From a virus, in IMG/VR virus record IMGVR_UViG_3300035034_003394, positions 1-64,000 of that record: a DNA stretch of 64,000 nt; one strand, written 5' to 3'. The translations under genes were made by a program, and so were the position numbers. Below are positions 57,878-64,000 of this stretch, piece by piece; within the stretch, counting starts at the first letter, position 1; each line of letters begins with the position of its first letter. Below the pieces are notes generated by a model. It made no database searches. It saw nothing but the letters and a program-made list of their open reading frames with translations, and had not been told where the DNA came from.

Positions 57878-58299
57878 AAAAGTTTAAGAAATACAGACCA
57901 ATTCAAGTAAGGTGGAATGAGGCTCTTGGAGAAAAAGAGTGCCCTTATGCGTATAGATGGATATTTAATTTTCACTTCTTCGCCATCAGAATTCATCATT
58001 TCATTAGAAGCGATGACAAGAGGTACATGCACGACCACGGATGGTCATTCCTAACATGTGTATTGAAAGGGAGTTATACAGATGTATCAAATGATGGAAG
58101 AGACTTGATGAAAGCAGGTTCTATCAGATACAGAAAAGCAACTCATGCTCATTATGTGGATGTACCAGAAGGAGGGTGTTGGACACTCGTATTCTCTGGA
58201 AGAAGTAAAAGGAAGTGGGGATTCTGGGTTGATGGTAAATTTAAAAGACCCTTGAAGTACTTTCACAAGTTTGGTCACCCACCATGCAGTGAACAATAA
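57874..58299 (+). CDS. Cupin-fold protein
   Basis: 141 residues. A small beta-barrel with MHDHGWSFLTCVLKGSYTD near residue 50 and later HAHYVDVPEGGCWTLVFSG and KWGFW, the wording of a phage/plasmid cupin family with conserved His residues (HDH, HAH) likely to bind metal. Substrate unknown. Coupled to the methyltransferase gene by a four-base overlap. Confidence 0.72.
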   Translation: MKKFKKYRPIQVRWNEALGEKECPYAYRWIFNFHFFAIRIHHFIRSDDKRYMHDHGWSFLTCVLKGSYTDVSNDGRDLMKAGSIRYRKATHAHYVDVPEGGCWTLVFSGRSKRKWGFWVDGKFKRPLKYFHKFGHPPCSEQ

Positions 58300-58312
58300 A
58301 AAATCAAAAACA

Positions 58313-58795
58313 ATGAAATCAATTAAAAATTTAAAAACAAAAATTATGAAAACGTTAGAAACAGTAAAAACAAAAGTTATGAAAAAAGAAAAATCAGTGA
58401 AGGTAATACCTACGCAAGAACAATTAGACAAGATGGTATCGGATTACCTAAAAGCTTCAGAGAAGCATTATTTCCAAACGAAATACGTGTGGGACAAGGA
58501 TTTTAAAGAAGATTACTGCAAAGTATTCTCAACAACATTTGATGGTAAACTACACTATGTAGCGGTTACGATTGAAGGTGGAAAGGTTAATGTCAAGGTG
58601 GCTGACACAAGTTGGGTTACAACAAAGAATCATCTTGGAATGCTTAAGAACAATGTGTTCCGTCAGGAGATGAAGCATAAGTCAGTTAAACCATCTGCAG
58701 AGATGAAAGTTAAGTGGGATATTGTCAAAAGGTTTATTGACGCAAGTTCTGATTCGGAAACATTGAAGTTAGAAATCAAAAAAATCTTACAGTAA
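58313..58795 (+). CDS. Hypothetical protein with Lys-rich leader
   Basis: 160 residues from the ATG 13 bases after the cupin gene. Residues 1-35 repeat K-x-K-x-M-K steps, basic and helical; the remainder is a mixed domain with conserved-looking SEKHYFQTKYVWDKDF and a C-terminal helix. Its stop overlaps the next ATG (TAATG). No family recognised. Confidence 0.6.
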   Translation: MKSIKNLKTKIMKTLETVKTKVMKKEKSVKVIPTQEQLDKMVSDYLKASEKHYFQTKYVWDKDFKEDYCKVFSTTFDGKLHYVAVTIEGGKVNVKVADTSWVTTKNHLGMLKNNVFRQEMKHKSVKPSAEMKVKWDIVKRFIDASSDSETLKLEIKKILQ

Positions 58796-59424
58796 TGACA
58801 ACATCAGAATTTATAAAAATGCTTCAAGAGGCAGACCCAGAAGGTAATGCTCATATAAGAATGGAGGGTGGAATCCCAGTTTTCGCAGAACACAAAGCTG
58901 GATACTGGGATGGCCCATACTCATACATTGATGAAGATGGAAACTACGTATATTCAACAAAAGGTTCTAAGATAGATTTGCATTGCAGAGATATTGATGG
59001 CTTTGTTGAACATCACTTTGATTTACATGACCCAGATAATTGGGATAACATTAAGAAGATGTTTAAGTTTGAACTTACATATTCATTCCCAGAGCAAAGA
59101 AAAGAAAGAGAGGATAGAATCTTGAAGATTGCAAAAGAAGCTTGGGATGAAGAGTATGAAATGGAAAAGAGATTTTTTGATGAAAACATAAAAAGAAATT
59201 CAGACAATGCAAAAGATGGTTGGACCTGGTTTCAAAACAAAGAGGTTGACAACAAAGAGTTAAAACCAAATATGCATCATTATTATACATGGAAGGTGTA
59301 TGATAAAGACGAAAAAGAGCAAGGCTCAAATCTGCATAACACACATGGTGTTTATAAGTCTGGTTTATTTGAAAGATTGGATAACAACAAAAAACCTGGA
59401 TACTATCAGTGGGTTTTAAAGTAA
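58795..59424 (+). CDS. Hypothetical acidic protein
   Basis: 209 residues. Starts TTSEFIKMLQEADPEGNAHIR, a pattern seen in small phage proteins with a helical N-terminus, then Gly/Tyr-rich segments, a charged helix (KEREDRILKIAKEAWDEEYE near 105) and a Trp/His-rich end. No catalytic motif. Translationally coupled to the gene before it; terminator follows. Confidence 0.62.
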   Translation: MTTSEFIKMLQEADPEGNAHIRMEGGIPVFAEHKAGYWDGPYSYIDEDGNYVYSTKGSKIDLHCRDIDGFVEHHFDLHDPDNWDNIKKMFKFELTYSFPEQRKEREDRILKIAKEAWDEEYEMEKRFFDENIKRNSDNAKDGWTWFQNKEVDNKELKPNMHHYYTWKVYDKDEKEQGSNLHNTHGVYKSGLFERLDNNKKPGYYQWVLK

Positions 59425-59461
59425 AAAAGAGTCCTGAGCAAATTGTTCAGGATTCTTTTTG
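59424..59461 (+). terminator. Rho-independent terminator
   Basis: GAGTCCTGA / TCAGGATTC hairpin with a short loop, flanked by A and T runs. Confidence 0.85.
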
Positions 59462-59488
59462 TTTATAGAATTGAATTGACTATCTTTA
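59458..59488 (+). promoter_or_regulatory. Host-type promoter of the Clp-M41 gene
   Basis: TTTG (59458-59461), 19 bases, TATCTTTA (59481-59488), one mismatch to TAnnTTTG. ATG at 59504. Confidence 0.55.
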
Positions 59489-59503
59489 CATAAAAAAAAG
59501 ACA

Positions 59504-61615
59504 ATGAAAATTTCAGCTGAAGATAAAAAGGGGTTTCTTAGAAGAAAAGAGGTATTAGAAAGTGCCAAAGTGGAATTGAAAAAGGAGTTCGTTGGGCTTG
59601 ATGACATCATTGATGAGGTGGTCGATTTAATGAGGCCTTGGTATCTTTTTCCTAATGGGCAGATTAGACCAACAATTATTAATCTCTGGGGAATGACTGG
59701 AGTAGGAAAGACAAGGTTGGTAAAAAGACTTTTCTTTCACATTGGCTTGGAAGACAGTCTTTATAAGTTTGATGTTGGAGATTATGCTTCACAAGATAAC
59801 ACAAAATTAGCTCATTCATTTTCAGAAGAGTTAAAAAACAGAGAAGGCCACCAGATAGGAATTGTGTTTGACGAATTCCAACTTGGAAGAACTATAAACG
59901 AAAATGGTGAAGAACTTGATAAATCAGGACTTAGAGCTATGTGGGATTTATTAGATTCTGGAAAGATTTCAATCCTTCAGAGTTCTTATTATGGAAGTAG
60001 AGTGTATCATCTTTACTTGAAGTTAAAAGACTGTGTAGACAGCGGAAAAGTTGAGTCTAAGATGGGAATTATATCATCAAACAAGAGTTATCACGAAAAG
60101 TACTTCAAAGAAGATGGCACGGATTCAAAAAACAAGAAAGAAAAAGAAGAAGAAAAAAAGGAAGACCTATTTGTTCCTTCAGTTTTCTATTGGTACATAC
60201 AGTCAATTTGGGAAACGAGATTTTTATCAGAGAGAGAGTTGAAGGAGTTCCTTAAGACGATGGACCACAATGAGTCTCTTACTTTTCTTGATGAAACAAT
60301 GCATAGAGCGTTTAAGCCAATGGAGTTCGATTATTCTAAGTCTTGTATTTTTGTTATTGGAAATGTTGATGAAGCATATCAAATGTCAAACAACTTTGAC
60401 CCAGATAGTGATGCTGATAGGTTTTATAAGCATTCTCTAAAGATTACGATGCCAAAAATAAAAGCTGCCTTACAAAAGAGGTTTAGAGCAGAACAAATTG
60501 CCAGGCTTGGAAATAGTCAAATAATATATCCTGCCTTCAGTTCTAAGGTTTATAGGCAACTTATATCTCTTGAGTTAGAAAAGCTTGTTGAAAAAATAAG
60601 TAGTGAATATGATATTGATATTGAATTTCACGAATCAGTAAACACAATTGTTTACAAAGAAGGTGTTTTGCCAACGCAAGGAGCAAGGCCAGTTTTTACA
60701 ACTATAAATTCTCTTGTAGAAAGTCATGTTGGAAAAGTAATTGAGCAAATAATTGAAACAAAAGGTTCGGTCAAAATAGTTTCGTGGAAATTTACCAGAG
60801 GAAAACATAAAATAGAGATGCTAAATAGTAGTAGAGAGATTTTGTCTACATCACAATTCCCAGTTAAATTAAAAATTGAAAGTCTAAGAAAATCTACTGG
60901 AGACGAAATGCAAGCTCACGTAGCAATACACGAAGCTGGACATGCTGTTGCAGCAATATATGGAGCTCAAATTCTTCCTACAGAAATACTTAGTAGAACA
61001 GCTAATATGTCTGAAGGGTACTGTGCAGCAGAGCTTCCAGCTATTGACACGAGAGATACTTTAAGAAAGTATATAATCATAGCTCTTGGCGGGTTTGTTG
61101 CTGAGAAAATGATTTTTGGAGAAGAAAATCTTGGAGTTGGTACTGGAGGAGATTTTGAAAGTGCAACTTCAGTTGCTTTAAATATGGCTAAGATTTTTGG
61201 TATGCTTGACGAGGTTCCAATGTTTTACGGACACAAGAGTTCAAGCACTAACACAATGTTCAATACAGAAAACGTAAAAGCTACCGAGCAAGCGGCAAGA
61301 AAACTTATCAGAGAGTGCGAAGAGGAGTGTACGAAAATACTTAGTGATAATAAATATCTTCTATTAAAGATTGGTGAATATTTGTCAACCCACTCAAGAA
61401 TGGATGCTAAGAAGGTTAAAAAATTCATTGATGAATATGGTAAACCAATAGCTCTTAGAGATAAAGACACTTATCACACATTTAAGCAAAGGATTGCAGA
61501 TGCTCTTTCAGAAGAAGATGCTAATGGAGGTCCAAGAAAAACTCTAACACAAAGGTATGGAGATAAGCAAGGGAACATAGTTATGCTTGAATCAAAAAAG
61601 AAAGATAGTGAATAA
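59504..61615 (+). CDS. Clp-type AAA+ ATPase fused to FtsH-type M41 peptidase
   Basis: 703 residues. Residues about 30-450 form one AAA+ module of Clp type: Walker A GMTGVGKT at 63-70, KFDVGDYASQ, Walker B IVFDEFQ with D123/E124, and a C-terminal small domain containing QGARPVFTTINSLVESHVG like ClpA/B. Residues about 465-660 are an M41 zinc peptidase: HEAGH at 476-480 and D550 in GTGGDFESAT. True FtsH has an N-terminal membrane anchor and a different AAA clade; no hydrophobic segment is seen here, so the enzyme should be cytosolic. It could degrade host or phage proteins. Confidence 0.85.
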   Translation: MKISAEDKKGFLRRKEVLESAKVELKKEFVGLDDIIDEVVDLMRPWYLFPNGQIRPTIINLWGMTGVGKTRLVKRLFFHIGLEDSLYKFDVGDYASQDNTKLAHSFSEELKNREGHQIGIVFDEFQLGRTINENGEELDKSGLRAMWDLLDSGKISILQSSYYGSRVYHLYLKLKDCVDSGKVESKMGIISSNKSYHEKYFKEDGTDSKNKKEKEEEKKEDLFVPSVFYWYIQSIWETRFLSERELKEFLKTMDHNESLTFLDETMHRAFKPMEFDYSKSCIFVIGNVDEAYQMSNNFDPDSDADRFYKHSLKITMPKIKAALQKRFRAEQIARLGNSQIIYPAFSSKVYRQLISLELEKLVEKISSEYDIDIEFHESVNTIVYKEGVLPTQGARPVFTTINSLVESHVGKVIEQIIETKGSVKIVSWKFTRGKHKIEMLNSSREILSTSQFPVKLKIESLRKSTGDEMQAHVAIHEAGHAVAAIYGAQILPTEILSRTANMSEGYCAAELPAIDTRDTLRKYIIIALGGFVAEKMIFGEENLGVGTGGDFESATSVALNMAKIFGMLDEVPMFYGHKSSSTNTMFNTENVKATEQAARKLIRECEEECTKILSDNKYLLLKIGEYLSTHSRMDAKKVKKFIDEYGKPIALRDKDTYHTFKQRIADALSEEDANGGPRKTLTQRYGDKQGNIVMLESKKKDSE

Positions 61616-61880
61616 ATTAGACATTTTCCAGAAAGTAATGGCCAAAGCTAAAGCTGGTGGCTACAAAGGTCCTGATGCTGAGTATGAATTGGGTAGAATA
61701 GTAAATGGAACAAATGTTTATGCAATTATTTTCAGAGAAGATTTTGCTAAGGCACTTTGGGGAGAGAAGGTTTACATTCATGGGTTGTCAGGAGATGAGA
61801 TTGAAGCATGGAGACATGCTCTTGTTTTGTTGGTAAAAGAGGAAGATAAATGGAAATTTCTTGAAGAAAACGCTCTCTAA
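61608..61880 (+). CDS. Small hypothetical protein with GTG start
   Basis: 90 residues if started at GTG 61608, overlapping the end of the protease gene; ATG 61638 is the alternative. Ala/Lys/Gly-rich start (FQKVMAKAKAGGYKGPDAEY), then a small alpha/beta domain (AIIFREDFAKALWGEKVYIH). The overlap suggests coupling with the protease. No family recognised. Confidence 0.6.
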   Translation: MNKLDIFQKVMAKAKAGGYKGPDAEYELGRIVNGTNVYAIIFREDFAKALWGEKVYIHGLSGDEIEAWRHALVLLVKEEDKWKFLEENAL

Positions 61881-61895
61881 TTTAAAATTTAAATT

Positions 61896-61909
61896 TATTT
61901 ATAATAAAG
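61896..61909 (+). promoter_or_regulatory. Putative late promoter box
   Basis: TATTTATAATAAAG, five bases before the ATG of a five-codon stub at 61914. Confidence 0.55.
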
Positions 61910-61913
61910 AAAC

Positions 61914-61948
61914 ATGAACGCAGAAGAATAATTATGAATGCAAAATAA
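61914..61948 (+). pseudogene. 5' stub of the gene now at 62796
   Basis: ATG-AAC-GCA-GAA-GAA-TAA, then a second ATG-AAT-GCA-AAA-TAA. The phage protein downstream of the homing gene begins MGSNEFAYWLQG; related phage proteins commonly begin MNAEEF or similar. The stub MNAEE is therefore the likely original start, severed by the homing insertion. Confidence 0.5.
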
Positions 61949-61967
61949 TTTATTTAATTTTTTAGCA

Positions 61968-61979
61968 TATTTATTTATA
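61968..61979 (+). promoter_or_regulatory. Putative late promoter box of a homing gene
   Basis: TATTTATTTATA immediately touching the ATG at 61979; a leaderless late transcript would result. Confidence 0.45.
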
Positions 61980-62791
61980 TGAGAAAGATTTTTATATATT
62001 GTTTAAAAGACCCAATTATTAATGATATTAGATATATTGGAAAAACTACTAATATGAAAAAAAGACTAAGGTCTCATATTAATAGGAGTAAGTATAACAA
62101 GTATCATTCAGCTATATGGATTAATTCAGTTATAAAAAAAGGATTAGTTCCAAAAATAGAGTTAATTGAAGAATGTGGCAAAAATAATTGGCAGGAGCGA
62201 GAAAGATATTGGATTAAATATTATAGTGGTTTGTTTGATTTAACTAATCATTTAGAAGGTGGAGAAGGTGGTGCAACCTATGGAAGAATTGGAATACCAT
62301 GGAGCAAACAGCAGTATATTAACAATAAAAAAGCAAGATTTGGTTTAAAAATAAATCAAAACGATAAAAATGGAAATAGGAAAAAGGCTATTAGAAAACA
62401 TTTTGATTCTATTAAAAAACCAATTTTGCAATATAATTTGGAGGGAAACTTTATTAAAGAATGGGAATCTGCTGTTGATGCTGGAGAAAAATTAAACTTA
62501 AGTCATTCTAATATAACTCAAGTTTGTAAAGGAAATGGTTATAGATGTAGTGAGTTTATGTGGATATATAAAGATGGAAAAGTTAAAATAAAAATTGATA
62601 AATATATTGAGCCTCCTAAACATAATATTTTAGAAGTAATTCAGTTTGATAATAGCAGTGAATTTATTAATGATTTCAAAAGCATTAGTGATGCATCTAA
62701 TTCAACTGGAATTAAAAAAACAAGTATTGTAAATTGTTTAAAAGGAAGAAGTAAAACTTCTGGTGGATTTATTTGGAAATATAAAAATTAA
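61979..62791 (+). CDS. GIY-YIG homing endonuclease with NUMOD1 repeats
   Basis: 270 residues. GIY-YIG nuclease at about 3-85 (FIYCLKDPIINDIRYIGKT, conserved R in KKRLRSHI, Glu in WQERERYWIKYY). Residues about 140-185 and 220-268 each form a NUMOD1-type module (ILQYNLEGNFIKEWESAVDA and VIQFDNSSEFINDFKSISDA) followed by a short helix and a GGFIW or SEFMWIY ending, binding DNA. It lies between a five-codon stub and a downstream gene that begins five bases after it. Confidence 0.9.
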   Translation: MRKIFIYCLKDPIINDIRYIGKTTNMKKRLRSHINRSKYNKYHSAIWINSVIKKGLVPKIELIEECGKNNWQERERYWIKYYSGLFDLTNHLEGGEGGATYGRIGIPWSKQQYINNKKARFGLKINQNDKNGNRKKAIRKHFDSIKKPILQYNLEGNFIKEWESAVDAGEKLNLSHSNITQVCKGNGYRCSEFMWIYKDGKVKIKIDKYIEPPKHNILEVIQFDNSSEFINDFKSISDASNSTGIKKTSIVNCLKGRSKTSGGFIWKYKN

Positions 62792-62795
62792 AAGA

Positions 62796-63146
62796 ATGGG
62801 AAGTAATGAGTTTGCATATTGGCTACAAGGAGCACTTGAGATGAATCCAGATATGCTTGAGAAAGGAATGACTCCTGAGCAGGTTAAAACTATTCAAGAC
62901 CATCTTGACTTAGTGTTTGACAAAGTGACTCCAGACAGGTTTAGCCAAGATGATGCTAAGCCTTTTATTTATGATAATACAAAAACAGTTCCATGGAACG
63001 TTCCTCTTTGTGAAGACAGTGGAACAATACCGCTTCAGCAACCAGGTTCAACTTCTTTATTTTGTGCCACATTAAATCAAGATACTAAAGTTAAAAAATT
63101 AAAAAGAACTTCGAAGCCAAGAAGAAATTCTGGTGTTAAATATTAA
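62796..63146 (+). CDS. Conserved phage protein with FAYWLQG motif
   Basis: 116 residues. Begins MGSNEFAYWLQGALEM, a motif widespread among large tailed phages, followed by LTPEQVKTIQDHLDLVF-like helices. The rest is polar, with a basic Arg/Lys-rich C-terminus. Function of the family unknown. A TTG 11 codons upstream lies within the homing gene; the ATG at 62796 is preferred. Its start replaces the stub at 61914. Confidence 0.7.
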   Translation: MGSNEFAYWLQGALEMNPDMLEKGMTPEQVKTIQDHLDLVFDKVTPDRFSQDDAKPFIYDNTKTVPWNVPLCEDSGTIPLQQPGSTSLFCATLNQDTKVKKLKRTSKPRRNSGVKY

Positions 63147-63149
63147 CTC

Positions 63150-63419
63150 ATGAGAATCAGGGGCAAATCAAATATTAAAAAGGAAGATATATTATTCTAC
63201 AATTGTGTTGCAAGTGTTGCAAAAGACATTAGTAAAAGAATTGCGAATGAATTAACTCCAACTTTTATTGTTGATGAGGCTATTTCCTATTTTCAAGATA
63301 AAGAAGAGTTTGAAATTTGTCAAATTATAAAAAAGTTTTATGATGACAATCCTACGTTTTTTATAGTAGTATCAAGGGCTGAGTGGTTTGGAACTATGAG
63401 GTCGATTGAAAAAAAATAA
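63150..63419 (+). CDS. Small hypothetical protein
   Basis: 89 residues, three bases after the preceding stop. Basic N-terminus (RIRGKSNIKKED) then helical with aromatic-rich C-terminal strand (NPTFFIVVSRAEWFG). No family recognised; probably in one operon with the FAYWLQG gene. Confidence 0.6.
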   Translation: MRIRGKSNIKKEDILFYNCVASVAKDISKRIANELTPTFIVDEAISYFQDKEEFEICQIIKKFYDDNPTFFIVVSRAEWFGTMRSIEKK

Positions 63420-63426
63420 AAAAAGA

Positions 63427-63458
63427 TTTGATTTATTGAAACATTTGTTATAGATTTG
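63427..63458 (+). promoter_or_regulatory. Host-type promoter
   Basis: TTTG (63427-63430), 20 bases, TAGATTTG (63451-63458), identical in layout to the ssb promoter. ATG at 63478. Confidence 0.78.
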
Positions 63459-63477
63459 CGTAGAAGAAAACAATTAG

Positions 63478-63594
63478 ATGTCAGTAAATAGCACACACGC
63501 AAATTTAGAAGCCTTAGAAGGTTGGATGAAACAACTTAAAAAAGAAAAAGGTAAAGACGATAATAAAAATAAAACACGAGGAAAGAAGAAATAA
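63478..63594 (+). CDS. 38-residue basic protein
   Basis: Short frame directly downstream of a consensus host-type promoter. The first 18 residues form a polar helix (ANLEALEGWMKQLKK) and the last 20 are Lys/Asp/Asn/Arg-rich. Strong early promoter suggests a small takeover or regulatory protein, but nothing identifies it. The next 140 bases up to the terminator show only a weak 30-codon frame (63622-63714). Confidence 0.5.
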   Translation: MSVNSTHANLEALEGWMKQLKKEKGKDDNKNKTRGKKK

Positions 63595-63737
63595 ACTTTT
63601 TTTCCTATATTTAGAAATAAGATGAAAACAGTAATAACAAATAGATGGTCCAGATGGAGTTCGAGTTCGAATAGAGCTACGGAAAGAACACTGGTATGTC
63701 AAAATGTTATGTAACTAAACTGTTATAAAAATATTTG

Positions 63738-63772
63738 AAACCCTGGTTCTTTTTGAATCAGGGTTTTTTTTG
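63738..63772 (+). terminator. Rho-independent terminator
   Basis: AACCCTG...CAGGGTT hairpin extended by TTC/GAA, five-base loop, then eight Ts. Confidence 0.9.
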
Positions 63773-63946
63773 TGCCAAAAAATACGGAGAGATGAGTATT
63801 CAGGAAAAATTCCAATTGAATTGGAGCATAAGGATGGAAATTTTAGAAACAATGACATAAAAAATTTGGAATTACTTTGCCCAAGTTGCCATTCGTTAAC
63901 GAAGACTTACAAGTCTTTAAATAATGGTAACGGTAGGCCAAGATAA
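63773..63946 (+). pseudogene. 3' remnant of an HNH endonuclease gene
   Basis: A 57-codon frame without a start codon, beginning right at the terminator. It reads GKIPIELEHKDGNFRNNDIK, then LELLCPSCHSL, the core and zinc Cys pair of HNH homing nucleases, ending GNGRPR. The first part of the gene is absent. It lies just before a tRNA gene, as other homing genes here do. Confidence 0.6.
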
Positions 63947-63949
63947 AAA

Positions 63950-64000
63950 GGAGGAGCAAGCCAATGGGTGGTGGCCGCAGTTTTGAAAGCTGTTAGGAGA
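63950..64000 (+). tRNA. tRNA-Ser(TGA), 5' part only
   Basis: Acceptor strand GGAGGAG, D-stem GCC/GGC with loop AATGGGTGGT, anticodon arm GCAGT-TTTGAAA-GCTGT giving anticodon TGA, then the start of a long variable arm. The gene runs off the right edge. Confidence 0.75.

Noticed and set aside
63644-63724. Further in-frame-TAG gene near the right end
   Set aside because: A frame with one TAG exists (ATG at 63644), but it is very short, lacks a recognisable domain, and overlaps another weak 30-codon frame.
1-64000. Complete reassignment of TAG to a sense codon
   Set aside because: TAG ends several credible genes (RNase H as TAG-TAA, 523 minus, 33717, 37283, 45496, 51829 minus, 55983 minus), and the long structural genes contain no in-frame TAG. 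Only local readthrough is supported.
1-64000. CRISPR array or anti-CRISPR locus
   Set aside because: No regularly spaced direct repeats with unique spacers; the only regular array is the coding 66-bp tail repeat.
1-64000. Integrase, repressor or attachment site (temperate lifestyle)
   Set aside because: No recombinase or repressor-like gene was seen, and the tRNA genes show no attachment-site duplication. Absence within this window only.

Overview
The window is part of the genome of a large, AT-rich, tailed bacteriophage with a contractile tail. It carries tail and baseplate genes, a full DNA replication set, ribonucleotide reductase, a tRNA island and many homing endonucleases. The host is probably a member of the Bacteroidota. 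Several genes follow promoters of the form TTTG-N19/20-TAnnTTTG, the Bacteroidota housekeeping promoter. Ribosome binding sites of the Shine-Dalgarno type are almost absent, and the phage RpoD-like sigma factor and DnaQ-like protein resemble Bacteroidota versions. No integrase or repressor was seen. Terminase, portal and capsid genes must lie outside the window.

Layout. 1-1.7 kb: RNase HI and a leftward trio including a PAS-domain protein. 1.7-21.4 kb: late virion genes, namely two T4-type baseplate assembly proteins, a 1126-residue tape measure, a 1452-residue tail protein with about thirty 22-residue repeats, a LysM baseplate protein, a 1673-residue hub ending in an M15 peptidase, and a DUF2272 protein. 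21.4-32.4 kb: replication and nucleotide metabolism (family A polymerase, zinc-ribbon protein, RecA/UvsX-like recombinase, FEN-type nuclease, DnaB-like helicase, NrdB, NrdA, broken DUF4031). 32.4-45.8 kb: mixed genes including an RpoD-like sigma factor, a DnaQ homologue without catalytic residues, a UvrD-like helicase, a second very divergent sigma-like protein, SSB and a membrane-anchored glucosaminidase. 45.8-53.9 kb: ClpC-like unfoldase, PrsW-type intramembrane protease, small membrane proteins, macro domain, two HAD nucleotidases. 54-57.4 kb: homing genes, PTH2-type peptidyl-tRNA hydrolase and a very unusual tRNA island. 57.4-64 kb: methyltransferase-like and cupin-like genes, a Clp-type ATPase fused to an FtsH-type peptidase, further small genes and the start of a tRNA-Ser.

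Two promoter classes divide the genes. Host-type TAnnTTTG boxes precede SSB, DNA polymerase, the macro protein and others, and three of them sit so close to the ATG that the mRNAs should be leaderless. A second box, TATTTATA followed by an A-rich tract, occurs about 8-25 bases before virion-type genes and before nearly every homing endonuclease on either strand. It is probably the late promoter, and two phage sigma-like proteins are candidates for reading it. Many genes behind this box also share an N-terminal amphipathic helix that looks like a capsid-targeting peptide.

The most unusual part is the tRNA island. It encodes a well-formed tRNA with anticodon CTA (an amber suppressor), flanked by genes with in-frame TAG codons near their starts, and by tRNA-like elements that lack an anticodon arm or carry large insertions. 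The other striking theme is that three homing endonuclease genes each sit between a short 5' stub of a gene and a downstream full copy that has its own different start.
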